NCBI GenBank assembly: GCA_038210275.1
Contig: JBBQWV010000010.1
Span: 1-64,000 of the forward strand
Length of the DNA: 64,000 nucleotides
DNA from: PALSA-1296 sp038210275
GTDB taxonomy: Bacteria > Bacteroidota > Ignavibacteria > Palsa-1295
Direction: 5' to 3'
Position 1 is the first letter of the stretch, and each line of letters begins with the position of its first letter. The notes under the pieces are model-generated. The model was not told the origin of the DNA. It searched no databases and saw only the letters and a list, made by a program, of their open reading frames with translations. The translations under genes were made by a program, and so were the position numbers. Shown in pieces: positions 9,091 to 15,893 of the stretch.

Positions 9091-10056
9091 ATGGCAAATT
9101 TTAATCGTCCGAGTTTCGGACGAGGCAATCCTAACGGATTTCTTTACAATACTCCGGTCATTCGCACACTCCTTTACACGAATGTCGGTATCTTCTTATT
9201 CGAAATGTTTTTCGGCAATCTTAGAATTTCCGGAAATCGGATTAATGATTATATAGTTCATTATTTTGGTCTTTTTCCGCTCGGCTCGGGAAATTTTTAT
9301 CCCTGGCAGTTATTCAGCTATATGTTCCTTCATGATACTTCAGGGATCATGCATATTGGTATTAATATGCTCGTTCTTTGGATGTTTGGAACGCAATTTG
9401 AAACTCTTTGGGGGACGAAGAAATTTCTGACCTACTATTTTCTTTGCGGGCTTGGCGGCGCAGTTGCTCATCTTATAATTTCTCCACTCTTAGGCGGCGG
9501 AATGGGTCCGCTCATCGGAGCATCGGGCGCGATCTTCGGACTTATGATCGCTTACGGTTTGCTCTTCCCGGATAATCTGATCTACGTGATGTTTATTATT
9601 CCGATAAAAGCAAAGTATGCTATATTTATATTTGTTGCATTGGAATTCATGTCAGTTGGCTCAACAGATGGTATCGGACATTTAGCGCATCTTGGCGGGG
9701 CAGTCGTCGGCTTGATTTATCTTCTTGCAACCAATGGCGGATTAAAACTCTTTTCCACTTATCGTTTGAATAGGCGAAGCCAAAGCGAAAATCCCTGGAA
9801 TACCAGATCAACAGGCGGAAGTGGCGGAAGTATGTTCCGGCGCAAACCAACTGATGATGACGATGCAATTGATGCCGAATATCATGACATCGGCGGCACG
9901 GCAACAAAGACGAGATTAAGTGGAACGCGTATTATCACCCAAGAAGATATTGACCGTATCTTAGATAAGATCGCCGCTTCGGGGTATCAGAATCTTTCCG
10001 AAGAAGAACGAGATATCCTGATCGAAGCATCGAAGAAGATGGAGCGGGGAAATTAA
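9091..10056 (+). CDS. Rhomboid family intramembrane serine protease
   Basis: 321 residues from the ATG at 9091. The reading frame is open further upstream to 8887 but that would run into the divergent gene, so 9091 is preferred. Six transmembrane segments occupy residues 22-230. The catalytic dyad is visible as GASGAIFG (Ser145) and GHLAHLGGAVVG (His200). The family motif HIGINMLVLWMFG with WGTKKFLTYYFLCG is also present. Rhomboids cut substrates inside the membrane. A hydrophilic C-terminal tail of about 100 residues ends in an acidic, helical segment (ITQEDIDRILDKIAASGYQNLSEEE) common in Bacteroidota rhomboids. The substrate is unknown. Confidence 0.93.
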   Translation: MANFNRPSFGRGNPNGFLYNTPVIRTLLYTNVGIFLFEMFFGNLRISGNRINDYIVHYFGLFPLGSGNFYPWQLFSYMFLHDTSGIMHIGINMLVLWMFGTQFETLWGTKKFLTYYFLCGLGGAVAHLIISPLLGGGMGPLIGASGAIFGLMIAYGLLFPDNLIYVMFIIPIKAKYAIFIFVALEFMSVGSTDGIGHLAHLGGAVVGLIYLLATNGGLKLFSTYRLNRRSQSENPWNTRSTGGSGGSMFRRKPTDDDDAIDAEYHDIGGTATKTRLSGTRIITQEDIDRILDKIAASGYQNLSEEERDILIEASKKMERGN

Positions 10057-10086
10057 TTTTTAATATTTTTGAACAGAATATCTTCA

Positions 10087-10210
10087 GTGTCATTGCGAGG
10101 AGGGCTTTAGCCCGACGAAGCAATCCCCCTAAATGGCGGCAGACTCGTAGTCGCTACAAGCTATCAGGGGATTGCTTCGTCATCCGCAAGCGGACTCCTC
10201 GCAATGACAC
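10087..10210. repeat. Palindromic intergenic element, TCATTGCGAGG family, copy 2
   Basis: The outer arms GTGTCATTGCGAGGAG and CTCCTCGCAATGACAC are perfect inverse complements, and GACGAAGCAATCCCC pairs with GGGGATTGCTTCGTC inside. A sub-hairpin with GGGCTTTAGCCC lies in the left part and one with TCCGCAAGCGGA in the right part. It occupies almost the entire rhomboid-ispG gap. Confidence 0.9.
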
Positions 10211-10223
10211 AAAATTAAAATTT

Positions 10224-11345
10224 ATGGAATTACCAATACTTACCGTCCAAACCGGACTTGACAGCTTCAAAGACGACCGTCGCAAAACGCGACAGGTGAT
10301 GGTCGGCAATATCGCTGTCGGCGGCGGCGCGCCGATCAGTGTGCAGTCAATGACAAAGACGAAAACGGGCGATGCGAAAGCAACGCTGGAGCAAATTCGC
10401 AGAGTGGAAGAAGCAGGCTGCGATATTATTCGAGTAACCGTCAATGATTGGGAAGCCGCAGAAGCGATGAAGGAGATCGTGAAGGGTTCGAAAATTCCTG
10501 TCGTTGCCGATATTCATATCAATCATATTTTTGCGATCAAAGCGCTTGAAGCAGGCGTTGCGAAAGTTCGTATTAACCCAGGCAACATCGGTTCGATCGA
10601 GCGTATTCATCAGGTGCTTTCTCTTGCAAAAGAACGCCGCGTGCCGATTCGTATCGGAGTAAATTCCGGTTCGCTCGAAAAAGATATTCTCGAAAAGCAT
10701 GGCTATCCAACTGCCGAAGCGCTGTTTGAATCGGCAATGCGTCATGTTGAAATTTGTGAAGATTTCGGATTTGGCGATATTATCATCAGCGTGAAATCAA
10801 CCGATGTTCGTTTGATGATCGCAGCATATCGTTTGATCGCTGAGCGCACAGATTATCCGTTGCATCTTGGTGTGACAGAAGCAGGTACGATGCGAGTGGG
10901 GACAATCAAATCTTCCGTTGGGATCGGAACACTACTTGCCGAAGGTATCGGCGATACGATCAGAGTATCACTGACCGATGAACCGGAAAAAGAAATTGAG
11001 GTCGGTAAAGAAATTCTCCGTTCGCTTTCACTAACAAGCCGCAACGTGGAGATCATCGCCTGCCCGACTTGCGGCAGATTAGAAATAGATCTTTTCAAAG
11101 TTTGTGATGAACTCGAACGCGCAACAGGTCATATTAAAAAACCTGTGAAGGTTGCGATATTAGGCTGCGTAGTCAATGGACCCGGCGAAGCTGCTGATGC
11201 AGACATCGGTATTGCTGCAGGACAGGGAGTGGGTATTCTCTATCGCAAAGGAGTTGTCATCAAAAGAATTAAAGAAGCAGATATTGTCTCGACGCTAATC
11301 GAAGAGATCAATAATTTTCAACCAGAGGAAACAACTGTAGTTTAG
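10224..11345 (+). CDS. ispG: 4-hydroxy-3-methylbut-2-en-1-yl diphosphate synthase IspG (short form)
   Basis: IspG converts methylerythritol cyclodiphosphate to HMBPP, the penultimate step of the MEP isoprenoid pathway, using a [4Fe-4S] cluster. The 373-residue length is that of the short bacterial form. Motifs present are PISVQSMTKT, VADIHINHIFAIKALEAG, VRINPGNIG, RIGVNSGSLEKDI and the C-terminal cluster ligands in ACPTCGR and LGCVVNGPGEA. Bacteroidetes proper usually carry a longer IspG with an inserted domain, so the short form bears on classification. The gene is bracketed by two copies of the same palindromic repeat. Confidence 0.96.
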   Translation: MELPILTVQTGLDSFKDDRRKTRQVMVGNIAVGGGAPISVQSMTKTKTGDAKATLEQIRRVEEAGCDIIRVTVNDWEAAEAMKEIVKGSKIPVVADIHINHIFAIKALEAGVAKVRINPGNIGSIERIHQVLSLAKERRVPIRIGVNSGSLEKDILEKHGYPTAEALFESAMRHVEICEDFGFGDIIISVKSTDVRLMIAAYRLIAERTDYPLHLGVTEAGTMRVGTIKSSVGIGTLLAEGIGDTIRVSLTDEPEKEIEVGKEILRSLSLTSRNVEIIACPTCGRLEIDLFKVCDELERATGHIKKPVKVAILGCVVNGPGEAADADIGIAAGQGVGILYRKGVVIKRIKEADIVSTLIEEINNFQPEETTVV

Positions 11346-11465
11346 TGTCATTGCGAGAAGGGCTTTAGCCCGACGAAGCAATCCCCTCATAAATTGTAGC
11401 GACTTAGACTTTGCACCATTTAGGGAATTGCTTCGTCGTCGCTGCGCGACTCCTCACAATGACAC
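11345..11465. repeat. Palindromic intergenic element, TCATTGCGAGG family, copy 3
   Basis: Arms GTGTCATTGCGAGAAG and CTCCTCACAATGACAC pair with two mismatches. The internal arms GACGAAGCAAT and ATTGCTTCGTC are intact, and the right inner stem is GTCGCTGCGCGAC instead of the usual TCCGCAAGCGGA. The element starts at the last base of the ispG stop codon. Confidence 0.85.
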
Positions 11466-11486
11466 ATGAGAAAGTAAATCCTAATC

Positions 11487-11609
11487 ATGCAAAAATTCGA
11501 ACTAATAAAACTTCATCTTGAACATCCGATAGTCAAGATCACCTTGAATAGTCCGGAAAAGAAAAATGCCCTCATTCCTAAATTAAGAGAGAGTCTGTTG
11601 TGGTGCTAA
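11487..11609 (+). pseudogene. Deleted duplicate of the enoyl-CoA hydratase gene at 12817
   Basis: The first 29 codons match the intact gene closely (same opening MQKFELIKLHLEHPIVKIT, 32 identical bases at the start). The frame then jumps to KLRESLLWC and stops. That tail resembles KLRDLLWKI near residue 90 of the intact protein, so an internal deletion of roughly 55-60 codons followed by decay is likely. Only 40 codons remain, without the oxyanion hole or active site, so it cannot work as a hydratase. It lies 1.3 kb upstream of the intact copy, with a small unknown gene and HigBA between them. Confidence 0.8.
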
Positions 11610-11683
11610 ATGATTTCAAGAACTTTCTTTATAGAAATAAAGGTAGTTAATATTGTATCCCTTTTCATTCAGGATGAAGTATT

Positions 11684-12085
11684 ATGAAAAAACCACTCAT
11701 AGTAATTTGCATTTTTTTTATTTGCATTCTCGCCCTTCAGGAATTTCATCGTGAGTCAATAGTTAGTGCCTACGAAGAAACTACAAAAAGACTCAAAGAT
11801 GATATTGATCGTCTTCGTGAAGAGAAAGCATTGGCCAGAGTAAATTTTGTTCTCAATGAGGTTATACCTGGAGAGACACGAGCCCAAGCTATGATGCGTG
11901 CTACTCAATTGAGTATAGGAGAACTTCAAGGTGTTGAGAGAGGAATTGTTGAAAATGTCACACTCAAGGGTTTCATAGACTCAGTTCTTTATATGAAAGA
12001 CTCATTGGATATGGTAATTAGGGTGGCTAAGGACTTTGATTCCGTTTTGGGGAAGCAGCCCACAAAGCAGAGAAATCAAAACTAA
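11684..12085 (+). CDS. Hypothetical single-pass coiled-coil protein
   Basis: 133 residues. The N-terminal hydrophobic segment (PLIVICIFFICILALQ) acts as signal or anchor, followed by a helical charged region (YEETTKRLKDDIDRLREEKALARVNF) likely to form a coiled coil. I recognise no family. It lies between the decayed hydratase copy and the HigBA pair and points towards them, with a 15-bp gap to the end of higA. It may be a passenger gene of the inserted segment. Confidence 0.55.
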   Translation: MKKPLIVICIFFICILALQEFHRESIVSAYEETTKRLKDDIDRLREEKALARVNFVLNEVIPGETRAQAMMRATQLSIGELQGVERGIVENVTLKGFIDSVLYMKDSLDMVIRVAKDFDSVLGKQPTKQRNQN

Positions 12086-12100
12086 CATTTCCATGATGGT

Positions 12101-12460
12101 TTAATATCTGGATACTAAACTTTCCAAAGGAATATTAAGCTCGGTATGGAGTGCCCTGACCATTGATAACGTCAATTTTCTTTTGCCTCCAAGGATCTCT
12201 GAAACGCGGCTTCTGTATCCGAGGATCGGAGAGAGGTCGGAAGTCTTTAACCCTAGTTGATCGAGACGAAATTTTATCGCCTCGATAGGATGCGGAGGTG
12301 CGATTGGATAATGCTCCTCTTCATATTTCTCAACCAAAAGGGTAAGTATTTCCAACTCGTCTGATTCTTTTGAGTTGGGCAATAAATTCTTTCGAATCAA
12401 CTTACTTGCTCTTACGAGAGCTTCTTCGTATTGATTTTCGTTTCGTATCGGGTGAAGCAT
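12101..12460 (-). CDS. higA: HigA-type antitoxin (HTH transcriptional regulator)
   Basis: 119 residues. The C-terminal half holds a Xre-type helix-turn-helix (KFRLDQLGLKTSDLSPILGYRSRVSEILGGKRKLTLSMVRALH, about residues 68-107), and the N-terminal half should contact the toxin. HigA antitoxins neutralise HigB and repress their own operon. It is downstream of the toxin gene, the order typical of higBA and the reverse of most toxin-antitoxin pairs. The start lies inside the toxin frame (59-base overlap), implying translational coupling. Confidence 0.9.
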   Translation of the reverse strand: MLHPIRNENQYEEALVRASKLIRKNLLPNSKESDELEILTLLVEKYEEEHYPIAPPHPIEAIKFRLDQLGLKTSDLSPILGYRSRVSEILGGKRKLTLSMVRALHTELNIPLESLVSRY

Positions 12461-12755
12461 ATTCTATCTCCTTTGCATTTATTTTATCGTAGTTCGAATG
12501 CGTACCTATCCAAATGATAAAAACAATTTTGAGGCGGTATTCAATATCAACAATGAGGCGGTACCGATTGCCATGAATATTAAAGATGACTCGCTTTTCA
12601 CTGATAATGGAAGCAGTCCGGAATTGAGATTTCAGTTCATTAGGCGAATTCCAATTGGCTTCCTTAACTTCATCATACCATGCCTTAATAGCTTGCTCGG
12701 CAGGCTGTTGTTTCTCCCAAAAACTTTTAAGCATTTTTTTGGAAATGATCCGCAT
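12402..12755 (-). CDS. higB: HigB-type toxin (RelE superfamily mRNA interferase)
   Basis: 117 residues. It has the HigB family pattern: opening MRIISKKMLKSFWEK, AIKAWYDEVKEANW, RTASIISEKRVIFNIHGNRYRLIVDIEYRLKIV and WIGTHSNYDKI. HigB cleaves mRNA on translating ribosomes. The usual family protein ends near YDKINAKEI; here about 18 basic residues (SPDTKRKSIRRSSRKSK) extend it into the higA start region. The gene faces divergently away from the enoyl-CoA hydratase gene, with a palindromic site between them. Confidence 0.9.
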   Translation of the reverse strand: MRIISKKMLKSFWEKQQPAEQAIKAWYDEVKEANWNSPNELKSQFRTASIISEKRVIFNIHGNRYRLIVDIEYRLKIVFIIWIGTHSNYDKINAKEIEYASPDTKRKSIRRSSRKSK

Positions 12756-12785
12756 GTTTACCGAACAATAATAGTTGTGAAAATG

Positions 12786-12800
12786 TTACCAAAACGGTAA
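12786..12800. promoter_or_regulatory. Possible HigA operator, TTACC-N5-GGTAA
   Basis: A perfect 5-bp inverted repeat, TTACC AAAAC GGTAA, sits 31 bp upstream of the higB start in the higBA/hydratase divergent region. A related half site, TTTACCG, overlaps the higB start codon. HigA proteins bind palindromes at this position and repress; assigning this site to HigA is inference. Confidence 0.45.
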
Positions 12801-12816
12801 TTTACTACACACTTCT

Positions 12817-13584
12817 ATGCAAAAATTCGAACTAATAAAACTTCATCTGGAGCATCCCATCGTGAAGATCACGATGAACCGTCCGGAAAAACGCAATGCG
12901 CTTTCTCCGGAAATGATGGATGAAATTTCGGCAGCGTTGGACTCTGTTAAAGATGATTACGATGTTCGCGTTATTATTCTCACCGGGGGCGAAGGTATTT
13001 TTTGCGCCGGAGCTGATCTTGAATATCTCCAAAAACTTTCATCTTTCGGAGCTGAAGAAAATCTTGCTGATTCGAGAAAGCTTCGCGATCTTCTCTGGAA
13101 AATTTATACGTATCCAAAAATTGTGATCGCCCAAGTTCATGGCGCAGCTCTTGGCGGCGGTGCGGGGCTGGCAGCGGTATGCGATATGGTATTTGCTTCT
13201 GATGATTCGGAATTCGGATATACGGAAGTCGGACTTGGTTTTATTCCTGCTTTAGTTTCTGTTTTTCTCACTCGCAAGATCGGTGAGCAACATGCCAGAG
13301 AGTTATTGCTCTCAGCAAGAAAATTTTCTGCCGAAGAAGCGTATTCACTGGGACTTATAAATTCTGTTATCCCTTGTCCTCAACTGGAAGAAACCGTAAA
13401 AGGTTATGCACTCACTGTTGCAAGAAATTCCGGTACTGCGGTTGCGATGACAAAACGTATGCTTGCAACGACATCAGGAATGAGCATGGAAGCTGCTCTC
13501 GAATATGCGGCAAGCATGAATGCTCTCGCACGCGGAACAGAAGATGCCATCAAAGGCAGAGCAAAATTTTTAGCGAAGAAATAA
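12817..13584 (+). CDS. Enoyl-CoA hydratase/isomerase family protein
   Basis: 255 residues, crotonase fold, normal length. Crotonase signatures are IVKITMNRPEKRNALSPEMM, the first oxyanion-hole loop CAGADLEYLQ (about 66-75) and the second one GAALGGGAGLAAVCDMVFA (about 110-128). The glutamate in YTEVGLGFIPA (about 138-148) is the likely acid/base. It probably hydrates an enoyl-CoA in fatty-acid or amino-acid breakdown; methylglutaconyl-CoA hydratase is a close alternative. The substrate cannot be fixed from sequence. A decayed copy of its 5' end lies 1.3 kb upstream. Confidence 0.9.
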   Translation: MQKFELIKLHLEHPIVKITMNRPEKRNALSPEMMDEISAALDSVKDDYDVRVIILTGGEGIFCAGADLEYLQKLSSFGAEENLADSRKLRDLLWKIYTYPKIVIAQVHGAALGGGAGLAAVCDMVFASDDSEFGYTEVGLGFIPALVSVFLTRKIGEQHARELLLSARKFSAEEAYSLGLINSVIPCPQLEETVKGYALTVARNSGTAVAMTKRMLATTSGMSMEAALEYAASMNALARGTEDAIKGRAKFLAKK

Positions 13585-13592
13585 CTATCCCA

Positions 13593-13642
13593 TAGTGGGG
13601 CGGACTTCAGTCCGCCGGAACGGACTAAAGTCCGTTCCACTA
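13593..13642. repeat. Double-hairpin palindrome, GTGGGGCGGACT family
   Basis: Two adjacent hairpins, GGCGGACTTCAGTCCGCC and GGAACGGACTAAAGTCCGTT, are enclosed by outer arms TAGTGG and CCACTA. The same family appears at 41504-41551 and 41840-41887 inside a gene, and as fragments at 41451-41471 and 42189-42215. Confidence 0.85.
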
Positions 13643-13719
13643 CAATTTTTGCGACACCCAACAATAATCCTCTCCGGGAGTCACATCCACCTTTCCGCTG
13701 TTACATCCCCGCTTCAAAA

Positions 13720-13749
13720 TTTTGACTTTTGACTTTTAATTTTTGACTT
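13720..13749. repeat. Heptamer tandem array (TTTTGAC)n
   Basis: TTTTGAC repeats twice, then a degenerate copy and a further TTTTGAC. The array ends at the probable TTG start of the next gene. Confidence 0.75.
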
Positions 13750-13752
13750 GTT

Positions 13753-14613
13753 TTGAGCTTCTATCCACAACCCAATACCTGGCAGTGCGGACCGTTCGCG
13801 CTTAAGCATGCCCTTGCCATTGTGGGGCTATTTGTGGATGAAAAGACGATTTCCAGAGCGGCGCATACGACAAGAGGCGGTACCGATGAAAAGATGCTCA
13901 GCAGGGCGGCAAAGCGCTTTAAGGTCAAGCTGATCGAGATCAAAAAATTTAACGAAGAAGCGGCATATAAAGCCTTAACAGGGTATCTGGATAAAGGACT
14001 TCCATGCGTGATCTGTATCAATCAATGGGCGCATTGGGTAACGATAGTAGGATATAATGCCAGAAGCAAGCGCTTTGTTGTCTTGGATAGCGAGAAAGAT
14101 CCTGTTGTTCGACTACCTTCATGGACAGAGTTGAAGAGACGCTGGGTCTATAACGACTATCTTAAGGACGGCACACATAAGCAGTATTTCGATCTTTATC
14201 CGTTAAAACCCACATTCCGTGTTCGGACAAAGGCAGACTTTTCGCTTCGCCGTGCACAATTCCTTCGTCGTCCGGGTAATGTTTCTCTTGCAATGCATTT
14301 CGATGATTATGTTACCGATATGCTCAATATCGCTCGCCCGCGCTCAACTCGTGGTGATGCCAGCAAGACTATCTCGATCGCAGAGTTCTTGCGTCGTCAT
14401 AGAAAAATGCTTCTTGAAACTGTAGCTTACTGGCACGGAGTAGTTACTCATGCGCAGCTTCGCAAAGTGCTTGATAATATGCAATTTGTCGCCGAAACGT
14501 ATGGACTTGTCGTCCGCGAGGACGAGGAAAAAGCGACCATTGCATCCTTTGCAGCATTATTAATGACCTGGGCAACAAGCCATGATCCAGTTGAAGAAAT
14601 TTATGGAGTATAA
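13753..14613 (+). CDS. C39-like cysteine peptidase domain protein
   Basis: 286 residues from a TTG at 13753; no better start is visible. The first 150 residues look like a peptidase C39-like domain: Cys12 in TWQCGPFALKHAL, GTDEKMLSRAAKRF, PCVICINQWAHWVTIVGY with His94, and VLDSE with Asp112. This is the Cys-His-Asp arrangement that trims leaders from double-glycine peptides in bacteriocin transporters. There is no ABC transporter or transmembrane part, and no precursor peptide nearby. The C-terminal half (RRAQFLRRPGNVSLAMHFDDY... onward) is helical and unrecognised. It may be a soluble peptidase of unknown target. Confidence 0.75.
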   Translation: MSFYPQPNTWQCGPFALKHALAIVGLFVDEKTISRAAHTTRGGTDEKMLSRAAKRFKVKLIEIKKFNEEAAYKALTGYLDKGLPCVICINQWAHWVTIVGYNARSKRFVVLDSEKDPVVRLPSWTELKRRWVYNDYLKDGTHKQYFDLYPLKPTFRVRTKADFSLRRAQFLRRPGNVSLAMHFDDYVTDMLNIARPRSTRGDASKTISIAEFLRRHRKMLLETVAYWHGVVTHAQLRKVLDNMQFVAETYGLVVREDEEKATIASFAALLMTWATSHDPVEEIYGV

Positions 14614-14696
14614 CCTGGTTTTTACTTGATTTAGAAGTATTTTAAGGACTTGATTCTATTGAGAGAATTCTTCCGTTTTTTTCGTTATAAGTTAAT

Positions 14697-14921
14697 ATGA
14701 ACTGGAGAGAAAGAATATCGTCGGATCCGAATGTATGCCACGGCAAAGTCTGCATTGCAGGCACACGTATCATGGTGTCTGTCATTTTGGATAATCTTGC
14801 CGTTGGAGTCCCTGAATCAGAAATACTGAAGAGCTATCCGTCTTTGATATTAGAAGATATTTTGGCGGCAATAAAATATGCAGCAGAACTTGCACGGGAA
14901 AGAGTTCTCATTAATGCATAA
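14697..14921 (+). CDS. DUF433 family protein (antitoxin-like)
   Basis: 74 residues, the normal DUF433 length. It shows the family pattern RISSDPNVCHGKVCIAGTRIMVSVILDNLAVGVPESEILKSYPSLILEDILAAIKYAA, a short winged-helix-like fold. It is five bases from the following DUF5615 gene, and such pairs are widely predicted to be VapBC-like toxin-antitoxin modules with the DUF433 protein as antitoxin. No operator is obvious. The assignment as antitoxin rests on gene order and family. Confidence 0.88.
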   Translation: MNWRERISSDPNVCHGKVCIAGTRIMVSVILDNLAVGVPESEILKSYPSLILEDILAAIKYAAELARERVLINA

Positions 14922-14926
14922 TCCTC

Positions 14927-15292
14927 ATGAGATTTAAAGTCGATGAGAATCTTCCCCAAGAGATTACGGATATACTGCGAGAGATAGGGTACGATGCCTT
15001 TTCTGTACGAGATCAAAAATTATCAGGAGCAGATGATACCGTTATTATATCAGTCTGCAAAGCTGAACAGAGAGCATTAATAACTTTGGATACGGATTTT
15101 CTTGATATTCGGAGATTTCCACCAGAAGAATATTGCGGCATCGTTGTAATGCGATTAGCTTCACAGGATAAAGATCATGTAATCTCAGTTTTTGAATCAA
15201 ATCTTTTTCATTTTTCCTTAGAGCCATTAGATAAATGTCTGTGGGTGATCGAGGAGCATAAACTTCGAATTAAAGAACCTGATAGTTTCTAA
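14927..15292 (+). CDS. DUF5615 PIN-like nuclease (toxin-like)
   Basis: 121 residues. The N-terminal FKVDENLPQEI and the LITLDTDFLDI motif (about 50-60) supply the acidic residues of a PIN-like active site, as in the Mut7-C/DUF5615 family. The pair with DUF433 and five-base spacing suggest an RNA-cleaving toxin with its antitoxin. Activity and target are not known. An eight-base gap separates it from hslV, so some readthrough into hslUV is possible. Confidence 0.85.
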   Translation: MRFKVDENLPQEITDILREIGYDAFSVRDQKLSGADDTVIISVCKAEQRALITLDTDFLDIRRFPPEEYCGIVVMRLASQDKDHVISVFESNLFHFSLEPLDKCLWVIEEHKLRIKEPDSF

Positions 15293-15300
15293 TTTTTTTT

Positions 15301-15846
15301 ATGAGTACAATACCACAAATGCATGCGACGACTGTTATCGGAGTCGTTCGCAACGGACAGGCAGCACTTGGTTCAGATGGACAGGTGACCTTCGGCAATA
15401 CGGTGATGAAGGGCAATGCAAAAAAAGTCCGCAAGCTTTATAACGGCAATGTCATTGCAGGCTTTGCAGGATCAACGAGCGATGCTCTGACGCTGTTCGA
15501 AAAATTCGAAGCAAAACTTGAAGAATTTCGCGGGAATATGCCACGCGCCGCAGTTGAACTTGGCAAAGAATGGCGTATGGATAAATACTTGCGCCGATTG
15601 GAGGCAATGCTTGCAGTAGTCAGCCGCGATAATGTCTATTTGCTTTCAGGCAACGGCGATGTGATCGAACCTGAGCACGGGATTATTGCAATCGGTTCAG
15701 GTGGACCTTATGCTTACGCCGCTGCTCGTGCATATTTAAAGAATACAGAAATGTCACCGAAACAGATCGTTGAAGAATCCTTAAAGATCGCCGGTGAGAT
15801 ATGTATTTATACAAATGCGAATCTGACTATAGAAGAACTTACGTAA
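15301..15846 (+). CDS. hslV: ATP-dependent protease subunit HslV (ClpQ)
   Basis: HslV is the proteasome-like peptidase of the HslUV complex and forms double hexamers that receive substrates unfolded by HslU. At 181 residues it has normal length. The propeptide MSTIPQMHA precedes Thr10 (ATTVIGVVRNG), the expected N-terminal nucleophile after processing. GSDGQVTFGNTVMKGNAKKVRKL and GFAGSTSDALTLFEKFE are family signatures. Its partner hslU follows directly. Confidence 0.97.
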   Translation: MSTIPQMHATTVIGVVRNGQAALGSDGQVTFGNTVMKGNAKKVRKLYNGNVIAGFAGSTSDALTLFEKFEAKLEEFRGNMPRAAVELGKEWRMDKYLRRLEAMLAVVSRDNVYLLSGNGDVIEPEHGIIAIGSGGPYAYAAARAYLKNTEMSPKQIVEESLKIAGEICIYTNANLTIEELT

Positions 15847-15893
15847 TGTAGAGATGCGATATGATCGCGTCTTTCCCCACTTTATTGATACTT

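Noticed and set aside
15861..15893. An HslU start at ATG 15861
   Set aside because: The added residues (MIASFPTLLIL) are not conserved in the family, whereas 15894 gives a normal N-terminus.
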